DNA from: Roseiarcus sp963759955
GTDB lineage: Bacteria; Pseudomonadota; Alphaproteobacteria; Rhizobiales; Beijerinckiaceae
Direction: 5' to 3'
Length of the DNA: 64,000 nucleotides
Assembly: GCA_963759955.1 (NCBI GenBank)
Contig: CAVXCA010000052.1
Coordinates: 34,226-98,225 of the forward strand
The notes beneath the pieces were generated by a model. The model did no database searches. It saw only the letters and a program-made list of their open reading frames with translations, and had not been told where the DNA came from. The position numbers and the translations under genes were made by a program. Below are positions 18,812 through 30,962 of the stretch, piece by piece. Each line of letters starts with the position of its first letter. The stretch's first letter is position 1.

Positions 18812-20728
<1,917 letters not shown>

Positions 20729-20896
20729 TGTCTCATCCCTCATTGTTTCGCGAGACCGCGAGGCCCCGAAGCGGCCTGGCCTTGGAAATGCGCGACGCCC
20801 TCCAGAAGCTGGCTGGCGAAACGCACCCCGGTCCCCGATGCACGGTTTCAAACTGCGCAGGCGAGACCTTCTTGCCCCAACCCTGCATGTGTGGCG

Positions 20897-20928
20897 CGTA
20901 TATAAGAGGGGCCCTACACCGGCGCAAG
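20897..20928 (-). promoter_or_regulatory. RpoH (sigma-32) promoter for dnaK
   Basis: On the minus strand, CTTG (20928-20925) and CTTATATACG (20906-20897) are separated by 18 nt. This fits the alphaproteobacterial heat-shock consensus CTTG-N17/18-CYTATNTNNG at every fixed position. The promoter lies about 170 nt upstream of the dnaK start, leaving a long leader. The rest of the 308-nt gap up to 21036 shows no gene. Confidence 0.7.
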
Positions 20929-21036
20929 GCGCTCAGGCGCCTCTTGTCGGCCAGAAATCTCGCGCCTTATCCAAGCCTTCGCGCCGTCGCGCGGTCGGCG
21001 CTTTCCATTTTTCCCGTCCGATTCTAATCTTGGTCC

Positions 21037-21840
21037 ATGACGCGTTTCCTGATTGCCGTCCTGGGCGCCTTGGCGATGAGCTGCGGCCTCGCGCGCGCCC
21101 AACTCGTGTTGCCCGGGGCCGCCGCCCGGACGCCGCCGGGCGCGCCGGCCGAAGCGCCTGCCCCGCGAAAGCCGGAAAAGGCGGCGGCCGTCTTCGCATC
21201 GAGCGTCGCGGCCGTCGTCGGCCGGCCGCTCCAACTCAATGGCGACCAAGGTCAATTGCTGTTTTCGGGGCGCGGCAAGGTTCTGCGGATCGATAAATTC
21301 AGCTTGCCGGGCGAGGTGATTTCCGATCCCTCGCGCAAGTGCTTGATCGACATCGTCGGCGAAGCCCCGATCGAGACCAAGAGTCTCGGACGGCCGGACG
21401 GACTGGAACGGTACGAGGCGGAAATCCCGGCTTGCCCGTTTTCCTTCGACATTCTGGACGGGGCCGTGCTGGTTCCCGCGCAGAACGCGGCCTGCGTTTT
21501 TCAGGCGGCCGATTGCCAGGCGAGCCCCGCCGGACTTTGGGGCGCCCAGGGGGCCGGTCTGGAAAACGACGCCAAATCGATCGAGCGGGAACGGGCGCGC
21601 GCCGACGCGGCGGCGGCGGAAAGCCTGCGCGCGCTCCAGGCGCGGCTCAAAGGTCGCCCGGAGGCCGCAGACATCGCGCGGCGAGACAACGATTTTCCCG
21701 CGCGACGCGACGACGTATGCCGCGATTACGAGAAGGAAGCTCTCCACGGCTATTGCGCTTCGCGGATGGCGCAGGCGCGCGCCGCGCTCTTGCAGGAGCG
21801 GATCGAAGCGCTGGAGCAGCGTGCCGCCGGCCAGGATTGA
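21037..21840 (+). CDS. Secreted hypothetical protein with a C-terminal Cys-containing helical region
   Basis: I do not recognise this 267-residue protein. It begins with a clear signal peptide (MTRFLIAVLGALAMSCGLARA, cleavage near residue 21), then a Pro/Ala-rich linker. A middle beta-type region follows with four cysteines (RKCLIDIV, IPACPF, AACVFQAADCQ) that could form disulfides in the periplasm. The C-terminal part is Ala/Arg/Glu-rich and helical, with DVCRDYEKEALHGYCASRM, faintly like the LprI/DUF1311 pattern of small periplasmic proteins. It stands alone between dnaK (divergent) and mscL. Confidence 0.75.
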   Translation: MTRFLIAVLGALAMSCGLARAQLVLPGAAARTPPGAPAEAPAPRKPEKAAAVFASSVAAVVGRPLQLNGDQGQLLFSGRGKVLRIDKFSLPGEVISDPSRKCLIDIVGEAPIETKSLGRPDGLERYEAEIPACPFSFDILDGAVLVPAQNAACVFQAADCQASPAGLWGAQGAGLENDAKSIERERARADAAAAESLRALQARLKGRPEAADIARRDNDFPARRDDVCRDYEKEALHGYCASRMAQARAALLQERIEALEQRAAGQD

Positions 21841-21953
21841 CGGAGCCGCCGACTTTATCTCCGCTTTCGCTTCGGTTAGCGTGAGGGTGCGTCCAGGCCG
21901 CGAGCGTCCGTGGAGCGCGGCCGCGGCGGCGCGATTTTCCGGGGGAGGGCCCG

Positions 21954-22367
21954 ATGCTGAAAGAATTTAGAGATTTCGCCATGAAGGGCAACGTCATCGA
22001 TCTTGCGGTGGCGGTGGTCATCGGCGCGGCGTTCAACAAGATCGTCGGTTCGCTGGTCGACGGCGTCATCATGCCGATCATCGGCATTTTCGGAAAGGCC
22101 GATTTCTCGAACTATTTCCTGCCGCTTTCCAGCGCCGTGACGGCCACTAACCTGATCGACGCTAAGAAGCAGGGCGGCGTGCTGGCCTATGGCGATTTCA
22201 TCACCAACGTCATCCAGTTCCTCATCGTCGCTGCGGCGCTGTTCCTCGTCATCAAGGCGATGAATTCGATGAAGAAGGCAGCGCCCGCCGCGCCGGCCGC
22301 TCCCCCGCCGCCCAGCGACGAAGTCGTGCTGCTCACTCAGATCCGAGACGCCTTGGCCAAGCGCTGA
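21954..22367 (+). CDS. mscL: Large-conductance mechanosensitive channel MscL
   Basis: This 137-residue homopentameric inner-membrane channel opens under membrane tension and releases solutes during osmotic downshock. The N-terminus MLKEFRDFAMKGNVIDLAVAVVIGAAFNKIV is split here only by description: an amphipathic helix, then TM1 with the pore constriction. TM2 is FITNVIQFLIVAAALFLVIK, followed by a charged C-terminal helix. A GGGGGAGG-like ribosome site precedes the ATG. Size and order match the family. Confidence 0.95.
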   Translation: MLKEFRDFAMKGNVIDLAVAVVIGAAFNKIVGSLVDGVIMPIIGIFGKADFSNYFLPLSSAVTATNLIDAKKQGGVLAYGDFITNVIQFLIVAAALFLVIKAMNSMKKAAPAAPAAPPPPSDEVVLLTQIRDALAKR

Positions 22368-22479
22368 GGCCGAATCGGGGTCGACGAGAGCCTCGCCTTG
22401 GCGAGGCTCCGCTCGCAACCGACGATAATTTTTGTCTGTAGCCCTTGCGGCCGAACGCAACCCCGTCCATGAGGCGGCG

Positions 22480-23691
22480 ATGGACCTTCCGTTTTCGCAA
22501 ATCCCGCCGCCGCCGCCCGACTGGCTCGCCGAAATTCAGCCGACCATGCGCGCCGTCGCGCAAAGCGGCATCGTCGAAGTCTTCAACTATGGGCGCGGCC
22601 GCCAGGGCCTAATCCCGCTGTGGGTCGGCGAGGGCGATTTGCCGACGCCGCCTTTCATCGCCGAAGCGGCCAAGGCCTCGCTCGATCGCGGCGAGACGTT
22701 CTACACCAACCAGCGCGGCATTCCCGAACTGCGCGACGCCATCGCGCGCTACATGACGCGCGTCTACGGCGCGGCGCCGGGCGGCGGCGCCTTCTCGCCG
22801 GAAAATTTCTTCGTCACCATCGGCGGCATGCACGCGCTCGAAATCGCTGCGCGGCTGACGGTCGGGCCCGGCGAGGAGGCGCTGATTCCTTCGCCGGCGT
22901 GGCCGAACTTCGCCGGCGCGCTCGCGCTGTCGGGAGCGCGCCCGGTGTTCGTGCCGCTCGATCGCGGCGAACGCTGGCGCCTCGATCCGGAGCGCCTCGC
23001 GAGCGCGGTCACTCCTGCGACTCGCGCCATTTTCCTCAATTCTCCGGCCAATCCCACCGGCTTCGTCGCCACCCATGAAGAGCTCGAGGGCGTCCTGGCG
23101 CTCGCGCGCTCGCGCGGCCTGTGGATCGTCGCCGACGAAATCTACGGGCGGCTGACCTACCAAGGCGGCAGGGCGCCGTCCTTTCACGACATCATGGCGA
23201 CCAGCGACAAGATTCTCTTCGTGCAGACGTTGTCGAAGAACTGGGCGATGACGGGGTGGCGCATCGGCTGGCTGGAGGCGCCGCCGGCGCTCGGCGCGAC
23301 GATCGAGAACCTCGTGCAGTTCACCACCTCTGGCGTTCCCGTCTTCACCCAGCGCGCCGCCATCGTCGCGCTCGACGAAGGCGAGCCGTTCATCGCGGCT
23401 CAGATCGCGCGGATGCACGCGGCGCGCGATATCGTCACGCGCGGCCTCGCGGCGACGGGGCGGGTGCGCTTCGCAACGCCGGAAGCCGCGTTTTATCTCT
23501 TTTGCGCGATCGACGGGGAAACCGACTCGCGCGCGCTGGCGCTGCGTCTGGTCGACGAGGCGGGGATCGGGGCGGCGCCGGGATCGGCTTTCGGTCCCGG
23601 CGGTGAAGGCTATCTCAGGCTCTGCTTCGCCCGCGCGCCCGAAGAGATCGCCGAAGCGACGCGCCGATTCGCGCGCTGGCTGGCGAGATAG
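22480..23691 (+). CDS. PLP-dependent aminotransferase, class I/II
   Basis: A 403-residue fold-type I aminotransferase. The Schiff-base lysine is in LSKNWAMTGWRIGW. The cofactor-binding ANPTGF and the ADEIYGRLTY segment (Asp and Tyr contacting the pyridine ring) are in the expected order, and a C-terminal Arg region follows. The ATG at 22480 has GAGGCGG upstream, and family homology starts soon after; an in-frame TTG at 22432 is less likely. The amino-acid substrate cannot be read from the sequence. It is not in an evident operon. Confidence 0.9.
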   Translation: MDLPFSQIPPPPPDWLAEIQPTMRAVAQSGIVEVFNYGRGRQGLIPLWVGEGDLPTPPFIAEAAKASLDRGETFYTNQRGIPELRDAIARYMTRVYGAAPGGGAFSPENFFVTIGGMHALEIAARLTVGPGEEALIPSPAWPNFAGALALSGARPVFVPLDRGERWRLDPERLASAVTPATRAIFLNSPANPTGFVATHEELEGVLALARSRGLWIVADEIYGRLTYQGGRAPSFHDIMATSDKILFVQTLSKNWAMTGWRIGWLEAPPALGATIENLVQFTTSGVPVFTQRAAIVALDEGEPFIAAQIARMHAARDIVTRGLAATGRVRFATPEAAFYLFCAIDGETDSRALALRLVDEAGIGAAPGSAFGPGGEGYLRLCFARAPEEIAEATRRFARWLAR

Positions 23692-23870
23692 CGCCGCCTT
23701 GCACCCGTCACGGCGCTGTTCGCTCGGCGCCGATCGCCTCGCGCGGCGCGCGGGCGCGGCTGGCTCGGCTGGCTCGGCTTGGCCTTAAGTCTTAGGACGC
23801 TGCGCGATCCGCGCCTCTAGCTTGTGTGCGGCGCACAATTTAAGTAGGGGGCGGCTGTCAGGAGATTGTC

Positions 23871-24758
23871 ATGGTCGCTCGTCCGCGCCGCAGCGTGCTC
23901 TATATGCCGGGTTCCAACGCCAAGGCGCTCGCCAAGGCGCGCACCCTGGCGGCTGACGCGATCATCATAGACCTCGAAGACTCGGTCGCGCCGGACTCCA
24001 AGCCGGCCGCGCGGGCGCTTGCCGTCGAGGCGGTGCGCGCGGGCGGGTTCGGCGGACGCGAAGTGGTGATCCGCGTCAACGGCGCCCATACGCCCTGGGG
24101 CCGCGACGACATGGCCGCCGCGATCGCCGCGGCGCCCGACGCGATTCTGTTGCCCAAGGTCGACGGGCCGGGGGCGGTGATGGTCGCCGCGCGCGCGCTT
24201 CGCGAGGCGGGCGCGCCGAAGACGACGCGGTTGTGGGCGATGATGGAGACGCCGATGGCGATCCTCTCCGCCGGCTCGATCGCCGCGACCGCGGCCGATC
24301 CGGATTCGCGCCTCGAGACCCTGGTGATGGGCCTCAACGATCTGGCCAAGGAGACGCGCGCACGCCTGACGCCGGGGCGGCCCGCGCTGACCGCTTGGCT
24401 CGCGCTTTGCGTCGCCGCGGCGCGCGCCCACGGCTGCGACATCATCGACGGCGTCTACAACGATCTTACCGATCTTGCCGGCTTCAAGGCGGAGTGCGAG
24501 CAGGGCCGCGACATGGGGCTCGACGGCAAGACGCTGATCCATCCCAACCAGATCGAAATCTGCAACGCGACGTTCGCGCCGACCGCTGCGGAAATCGAGG
24601 CTGCCCGCGCGATCATCGTCGCTTTCGCGGCGCCGGAGAACGCCGGCAAGGGCGCCATTCAGCTCAACGGCCGCATGGTCGAATTGCTGCACGAACAGAT
24701 GGCGCGCCGAACGCTGGCGGTTGCGCAAGGCATCGAAGCGCTTTCCGCCGCCGGCTGA
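23871..24758 (+). CDS. CoA ester lyase, CitE/HpcH-HpaI aldolase family
   Basis: This 295-residue TIM-barrel lyase is related to citrate lyase beta subunit, malyl-CoA lyase and citramalyl-CoA lyase. The start RRSVLYMPGSNAKALAKA, the IIDLEDSVAPDSK segment (Glu and Asp for Mg2+) and the IRVNG strand are diagnostic. LLPKVDGP, MMETPMAIL and the KTLIHPNQIE segment complete the pattern. AGGAG precedes the ATG. No citrate-lyase alpha or gamma subunit is nearby, so it is a stand-alone CitE-like enzyme, probably acting on a malyl- or citramalyl-type CoA ester. Confidence 0.88.
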   Translation: MVARPRRSVLYMPGSNAKALAKARTLAADAIIIDLEDSVAPDSKPAARALAVEAVRAGGFGGREVVIRVNGAHTPWGRDDMAAAIAAAPDAILLPKVDGPGAVMVAARALREAGAPKTTRLWAMMETPMAILSAGSIAATAADPDSRLETLVMGLNDLAKETRARLTPGRPALTAWLALCVAAARAHGCDIIDGVYNDLTDLAGFKAECEQGRDMGLDGKTLIHPNQIEICNATFAPTAAEIEAARAIIVAFAAPENAGKGAIQLNGRMVELLHEQMARRTLAVAQGIEALSAAG

Positions 24759-24836
24759 AGACGCGCGCTGCTTGGAATGGGTCGCGCGAACCGCTACACC
24801 CCTTCCGTCCCTCTTAAATCCGCGGAGCGGCGACGA

Positions 24837-26453
<1,617 letters not shown>

Positions 26454-26522
26454 GGCGCCGCTGGCGGGCGCTTTCGAAACGCCCTATCCTCGAGCTTGCG
26501 GCGCAAGCGGAGGATGATGCGA

Positions 26523-26939
26523 ATGGCGATCACCGGCGGCTGTCTGTGCAAGAAGGTGCGTTATTCGATCGCCGTCGACAAGCCGCTCGGCGTGCGGCAG
26601 TGCTGGTGCCGGGTGTGCCAGTACCTGAGCGCGGGCGGCGGCACGGTGAACGCGATCTTCCCGAAGGACGCGATCACGGTGACCGGCGAAACGGCGGTCT
26701 ACGCCTCGATCGCCGACAGCGGCACGCCGATGCGCCGCACCTTCTGCCCCGCTTGCGGCACGCCCCTCTTCAGCGAAGCCGAACCGCGACCGCACCAGAT
26801 CATCGTGCGCGTCGGCACGCTCGACGATGCCGAGATCGGCAAGCCCGCCGGCGTGATCTGGACCCGCTCGGCGCCGACGTGGGCGTGCTTCGATCCGGCG
26901 CTGCCGCGCACCGAGGGGCAGCCGGCGCCGCCGAAGTAG
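26523..26939 (+). CDS. GFA-family (CENP-V/GFA domain) zinc protein
   Basis: A 138-residue protein of the GFA superfamily, named for glutathione-dependent formaldehyde-activating enzyme, though most members have unknown activity. Zinc-binding cysteines are seen in GGCLCKKVRY, CWCRVCQYLS and FCPACGTPLF. GGAGG stands 9 nt before the ATG at 26523, which I prefer to earlier ATG codons. It follows the fumarase gene by 69 nt on the same strand. A second, different GFA protein lies at 48.5 kb. Confidence 0.88.
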   Translation: MAITGGCLCKKVRYSIAVDKPLGVRQCWCRVCQYLSAGGGTVNAIFPKDAITVTGETAVYASIADSGTPMRRTFCPACGTPLFSEAEPRPHQIIVRVGTLDDAEIGKPAGVIWTRSAPTWACFDPALPRTEGQPAPPK

Positions 26940-27038
26940 CGATCGGCGGCCGTCCTCGCGCCCGTTGAATTCGCCGGTCATTGCGTGCAAGTTGCGCGCC
27001 TTCGCATCAGCGAATTTCTTGATGAGGAAGCCTCAGCA

Positions 27039-27563
27039 ATGTCCCTTTCGCTCTATCAATCCAGCATTCCCGTGTTCGAACGTTCGCTGAACGCCTTTTC
27101 GGCGATCCTCGACAAGGCGGCGGCGCACGCGGCGGCGAGCAAGTTCGACCCCGCGATCTATCTGACGATGCGGCTGCGCCCGGACATGTTCACGTTCACG
27201 CGGCAGACGCAGGTGTTCTGCGACCACGCCAAGAACGCGCCGGCGCGTCTCGCCGGCGTTGAGGCGCCGAAGTTCGACGACAACGAGGCTTCGCTCGAGG
27301 ATATCAAGGCGCGCATCAAGAAGACGCTCGACGTGCTCGCCGGCCTCGACGCCAAAGCGATCGAGGCCGGCGGCGAGCGCGAAATCATCTTTCCCTCGGG
27401 GCCGAACAAGGCGAGAATGATCGGCGCGAACTACCTCGTGAATTACGCGCTGCCGAACTTCTATTTCCACCTGACGACCGCCTACGACATCCTGCGCTAC
27501 GCCGGCGTTCCCATCGGCAAGCGCGATTATCTCGGCGCCGTGCCCGGCTTCACGCTGGTCTGA
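27039..27563 (+). CDS. DUF1993 family protein
   Basis: A 174-residue all-helical protein beginning MSLSLYQSSIPVFERSLNAF, with MRLRPDMFTFTRQTQVFCDHAKN and a closing NFYFHLTTAYDILRYAGVPIGK. These are typical of DUF1993, a DinB-like four-helix bundle family of unknown function. The His and Asp residues in the last helix could bind a metal, as in DinB relatives. A 36-nt gap separates it from the RidA-type gene downstream, suggesting one transcript. Confidence 0.87.
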   Translation: MSLSLYQSSIPVFERSLNAFSAILDKAAAHAAASKFDPAIYLTMRLRPDMFTFTRQTQVFCDHAKNAPARLAGVEAPKFDDNEASLEDIKARIKKTLDVLAGLDAKAIEAGGEREIIFPSGPNKARMIGANYLVNYALPNFYFHLTTAYDILRYAGVPIGKRDYLGAVPGFTLV

Positions 27564-27599
27564 CCGTCCCGCTCTCTCCGAAAAGAAAAGGCCCATTTC

Positions 27600-27959
27600 A
27601 TGAGCATCGAACGCATCGGCGTCGGCCCACGCATGTCGCAGGCGGTCGTCCACGGCCATACGATCTATCTCGCCGGCCAGGTCGCCGATAAAACAGCAGG
27701 CAAGAGCGTCGGCGAGCAGACCAAGGAAATTCTGGCCTCGATCGACCGGCTGCTCGCCGAGGCCGGCTCGGACAAGACGCACATCCTCTCCGCGACGATC
27801 TATCTGACCGACATCGGGACTTTCGCGGAAATGAACGCGATCTGGGACACTTGGGTCGTCAAGGGGCATACGCCCGCGCGCGCCACCGTCGAGGCCAAGC
27901 TCGCCGCGCCGCCCTATCGCGTCGAGATCGCCTGCATCGCAGCCAAACCGTCAAAATAG
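27600..27959 (+). CDS. RidA/YjgF family deaminase
   Basis: A 119-residue trimeric RidA-family protein. The body has GHTIYLAGQVAD, then TKEILASIDRLLAEAGS and ILSATIYLTDIGTFAEMNAIWDTW. The substrate-coordinating Arg is in PARATVEAKLAAPPYRVEIACIA. Family members hydrolyse reactive enamine/imine intermediates or have lost that activity. This one is the RidA-like (Rid2-7) type, with Arg present but the usual Glu not obvious. It lies between a DUF1993 gene and amn. Confidence 0.88.
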   Translation: MSIERIGVGPRMSQAVVHGHTIYLAGQVADKTAGKSVGEQTKEILASIDRLLAEAGSDKTHILSATIYLTDIGTFAEMNAIWDTWVVKGHTPARATVEAKLAAPPYRVEIACIAAKPSK

Positions 27960-27971
27960 AGGGTTAGAAGC

Positions 27972-29456
27972 GTGAACAAACCTCTGGAGGGCGGCGTGCC
28001 GGGCATGTTCGAACGCGTCGCGACTCCCGCGGAGGCCGTCGATCGGCTCACCGCGCTCTACGCGCAAGCGGCCGGGTCGTTGCGCGCCGCGGTCGAGAGC
28101 TTCCTCGTCGACGGCGTTCCTCCGAGCGCCGAGGTGCGCGCGCGTTTTCGCTATCCGGAATTGCGCGTCACCTATCAGCCCGAGGGCGTGCCGCCTTCGA
28201 GCTCGCGCGCTTTCGCCAAGTTCACCGAACCGGGCGTCTATTCCACCACGGTGACCCAGCCCGAGGATTTTCGCGCCTATCTTCTCGAACAGCTTGAGCC
28301 GCTGGTCGCCGAATTCGGCGCCGAGATCGAGGTCGGCGTCGGGTCGCAGGAAATCCCTTACCCCTACGTGTTCGAAAGCGGCGACGAATTGGGGCGCGGC
28401 GGCGCGAGCGCTTCCGAACTCGCGCGCTTCTTTCCCGTGCCCTCGCTCGCGGTGGTCGGCGACGAGGTCGCGGACGGCGCGTTTGAAATCCGCCCCGGCT
28501 TCGAGCGCCCGATCGCGCTGTTCGACGCCGCGCGCGTCGACTATTCCTTACGCCGGCTGGTGCATTACACCGGCTCCGACTGGCGCGCGATGCAGCCGTG
28601 GGTGCTGCTGACCAACTATCATCGCTACGTCGACCAGTTCATCCGCTGGGGCTTGGAGCAACTGCGCGTCGGCGCCGCCGAAAAGATGGTGTTGCCCGGC
28701 AACGTCGTGATCGACGCGACGTCGACGCCGGAGGAAGCCGAAGCGCAGGCGGCGGGCGTCGTCTGGCACCGCTTCCAGATGCCCGCCTATCACGTCGTGC
28801 GCGCCGACGGGCGCGGCGTCAGCCTCGTCAACATCGGCGTCGGGCCCGCCAACGCCAAGACCATCACCGACCACATCGCGGTGCTGCGCCCGCATTGCTG
28901 GCTGATGGTCGGCCATTGCGCGGGCTTGAGGCAATCGCAGCTCATCGGCGACTACGTGCTCGCGCACGCCTATCTCAGGCAGGACAAGATCCTCGACGAC
29001 GCGGTGCCGCTCGACATGCCGATCCCGGCGCTCGCCGAAGTGCAGGTCGCGCTGCAGGAGGCGGTGGCGCGCGTCACCGGCGATCGCGGCGAGCCGCTGA
29101 AGCGCCGGTTGCGCACGGGGACCGTGGTCACCAACGACGACCGCAACTGGGAATTGCGCTGGACGCAGGAGCGCCGCCGCATCAATCTTTCGCGCGCCGT
29201 CGCGGTCGACATGGAATCGGCGACGATCGCGACGCAAGGCTTCCGCATGCGCGTGCCCTACGGCACGCTGCTGTGCGTCTCCGACAAGCCGCTGCACGGC
29301 GAGATCAAGCTGCCCGGCGCGGCGAACGCCTTCTACGAGCGCGCGATCGGCGAGCACTTGCAGATCGGCATCGCCGCGCTGGAACTGTTGCAGAACCAGC
29401 ACGCGACGCTGCATTCGCGCAAATTGCGCAGCTTCGACGAGCCGCCGTTCCGCTGA
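27972..29456 (+). CDS. amn: AMP nucleosidase
   Basis: This 494-residue enzyme hydrolyses AMP to adenine and ribose 5-phosphate, controlling the adenylate pool. It has the N-terminal AMP-nucleosidase domain (PELRVTYQPEGVPPSSSRAFAKF) and a C-terminal nucleoside phosphorylase-type catalytic domain with SLVNIGVGPANAKTITDHIA, LRPHCWLMVGHCAGLR and VAVDMESATIATQGF. It starts with GTG after GGGTTAGAAGC, 12 nt after the RidA stop. Length and order are those of the family. Confidence 0.95.
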   Translation: MNKPLEGGVPGMFERVATPAEAVDRLTALYAQAAGSLRAAVESFLVDGVPPSAEVRARFRYPELRVTYQPEGVPPSSSRAFAKFTEPGVYSTTVTQPEDFRAYLLEQLEPLVAEFGAEIEVGVGSQEIPYPYVFESGDELGRGGASASELARFFPVPSLAVVGDEVADGAFEIRPGFERPIALFDAARVDYSLRRLVHYTGSDWRAMQPWVLLTNYHRYVDQFIRWGLEQLRVGAAEKMVLPGNVVIDATSTPEEAEAQAAGVVWHRFQMPAYHVVRADGRGVSLVNIGVGPANAKTITDHIAVLRPHCWLMVGHCAGLRQSQLIGDYVLAHAYLRQDKILDDAVPLDMPIPALAEVQVALQEAVARVTGDRGEPLKRRLRTGTVVTNDDRNWELRWTQERRRINLSRAVAVDMESATIATQGFRMRVPYGTLLCVSDKPLHGEIKLPGAANAFYERAIGEHLQIGIAALELLQNQHATLHSRKLRSFDEPPFR

Positions 29457-29459
29457 ACG

Positions 29460-30059
29460 CTATTTCTCGAACAGCACCGGCGCGATCGAGGCGACGAGCA
29501 GCGCCGCCATCGTCAGGTTGAACGGTCGCGCGACGCGGGGATCGCCGAGCGCGCGGCGCATCGCCGAGCCGAGCAGCGCCCACGAGCCGCTGCTGGGCAG
29601 GCCGATCGCGAGATAGGCGAGCGCGACGATCAAGACGTTGCGGGTGTAGTCGTCGACGACCGAATAGGCGGTCAGGGCGCTGATCGCGATCACCCAGCCC
29701 TTGGGATTGATCCATTGAAACGCCGCCGCGCCGAAAAAGCCGAGCGGCGCGCCGCGGCTTACGCCGTCGCGCACGGGGCCGGCGAGCGCGATTTTTCCGG
29801 CGAGCCAAAGCATATAGGCGGCGCCGAGATAGCGCATCGCCGGCAGAAACGCGGGAAAGCGCGAGAAGATGGCGTCGAGGCCGAGGCCGACCAGCGCGAC
29901 CATCAGGCAGAAGCCGACGACGACGCCCAGGAGATGGGGCAAGGTGCGCCGGAAGCCGAAGTTGACCCCCGACGTCATCAGCATGAGATTGTTCGGCCCG
30001 GGCGTGACCCCGGAAACGAAGCAGAACGCCGCCATGGCGGTGAAGACATCGGTGCGCAT
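29460..30059 (-). CDS. LysE family amino acid exporter
   Basis: A 199-residue inner-membrane translocator with six predicted hydrophobic segments. The N-terminal SGVTPGPNNLMLM is the LysE/RhtB signature (GxxxGPNxLxx). FQWINPKGWVIAISAL is the conserved central helix. The ATG at 30059 begins MRTDVFTAMAAFCFVSG; the longer upstream reading is basic and not membrane-like. It should export amino acids or derivatives; the substrate cannot be read. It converges with amn, 3 nt apart. Confidence 0.9.
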   Translation of the reverse strand: MRTDVFTAMAAFCFVSGVTPGPNNLMLMTSGVNFGFRRTLPHLLGVVVGFCLMVALVGLGLDAIFSRFPAFLPAMRYLGAAYMLWLAGKIALAGPVRDGVSRGAPLGFFGAAAFQWINPKGWVIAISALTAYSVVDDYTRNVLIVALAYLAIGLPSSGSWALLGSAMRRALGDPRVARPFNLTMAALLVASIAPVLFEK

Positions 30060-30209
30060 GACGGCTCGTGAAGGCTTGGCGCGAAACGCGCGCCCCGGCA
30101 ATCTACGTCGAGCCCGTCGGGCCAACCAGAGACAATTGGATTTGTTTTGGCCAAAGCGTACCCGCCCGGCGACCGGTACAGACGGTTGCTTAGCCGGCGC
30201 GACCGCGCA

Positions 30210-30758
30210 TCACCGCTCCGGATCGGAGCCGCCGAACAGTTCGCGCGCGCCCAGGATAACCTGCGCGCCAAGTTCTGGACGCCCGACCTTGCGGCGGGTC
30301 AGGAAACGCGCGCGCCGCGCGGTGATCGTCTTGCCGCGCCGTCGCGGGGCGGGACGGCGCACCGCGACTTTGCCGAGCAACGGCCGGTCCGGCTCGTCGC
30401 GGCCCTCAACGCGCTCGACCAGCGCCGGCAGGCGCAGGACCCGCGCCCACAGCCGCCATTCGGCATGGACATCCCAGTCGTCGTTAGCCTCGGCGAGCGC
30501 GACGCAAAGGTCGGGGTCCGCGTGGACGAGGCGGATTTCATAGGAGAAGCCGTCGGCGCGCGCGCCGGCGATCCGCAGCATGACGCCGCGATAGGCGCTG
30601 GTCGGCACCGTGACGTTCATGAACACGCCGGCGACGACGCGCGCGATGACGACTTGCTCGCTGTCGAGGCGCACGATCCGCTGGCGCCCGTCGGCGCGTG
30701 GGTCCGGCGCCGCGAAACGCCGCGGTTCGAACGCGCTGTACTTTGGAGCCGGTTGCAT
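30210..30758 (-). CDS. DUF6101-like hypothetical protein
   Basis: A 182-residue protein without signal peptide or membrane helix. It contains RIVRLDSEQVVIARVVAGVFMN, then PTSAYRGVMLRI, YEIRLVHADPDLCVAL and the segment EWRLWARVLRLPALVE. This is the pattern of DUF6101-type proteins, which to my knowledge are restricted mainly to Rhizobiales. The C-terminus is very basic (RRPAPRRRGKTITARRARF). I prefer the ATG at 30758, preceded by GGGGAGA, to the one 30 nt upstream. Function unknown. Confidence 0.75.
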   Translation of the reverse strand: MQPAPKYSAFEPRRFAAPDPRADGRQRIVRLDSEQVVIARVVAGVFMNVTVPTSAYRGVMLRIAGARADGFSYEIRLVHADPDLCVALAEANDDWDVHAEWRLWARVLRLPALVERVEGRDEPDRPLLGKVAVRRPAPRRRGKTITARRARFLTRRKVGRPELGAQVILGARELFGGSDPER

Positions 30759-30848
30759 CGCCACGTCTCCCCGCTGACCCAAGTTCATGCGGGAGAGAGT
30801 GACGGCCGACGGCTCAAAGCCGCCTAACGCAAGTGGTTAAACCTTGAT

Positions 30849-30874
30849 GAAACAGGGCTTTATAGGCCTGTTTC
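30849..30874 (-). terminator. Hairpin downstream of the TetR-family gene
   Basis: GAAACAGG and CCTGTTTC form a perfect 8-bp stem around a 10-nt loop, 90 nt after the TetR-family stop codon and upstream of the DUF6101-like gene on the same strand. A strong T run is lacking, so termination is only one possibility. Confidence 0.35.
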
Positions 30875-30903
30875 GCGCGACATGGCTGGCGCGGAATTTC
30901 GCC

Positions 30904-30925
30904 AAAGCGTCAAATTTGACGCTTT
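30904..30925. promoter_or_regulatory. Perfect 22-bp palindrome (operator or bidirectional hairpin)
   Basis: AAAGCGTCAAA is followed directly by its reverse complement TTTGACGCTTT. It lies 37 nt past the stop of a TetR-family regulator gene and 146 nt upstream of the DUF6101-like gene. TetR proteins bind palindromes of about this size, but the position also suits a transcription terminator. Confidence 0.45.
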
Positions 30926-30962
30926 CCCTTGAATCTTCTTGCGCAAGGGGCCTCGCGGCGGA

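Noticed and set aside
23740..23790. Short GGCTGGCTCGGCTGGCTCGGC repeat before the CitE-like gene.
   Set aside because: Two to three imperfect 10-nt units; too short to support a functional or mobile repeat.
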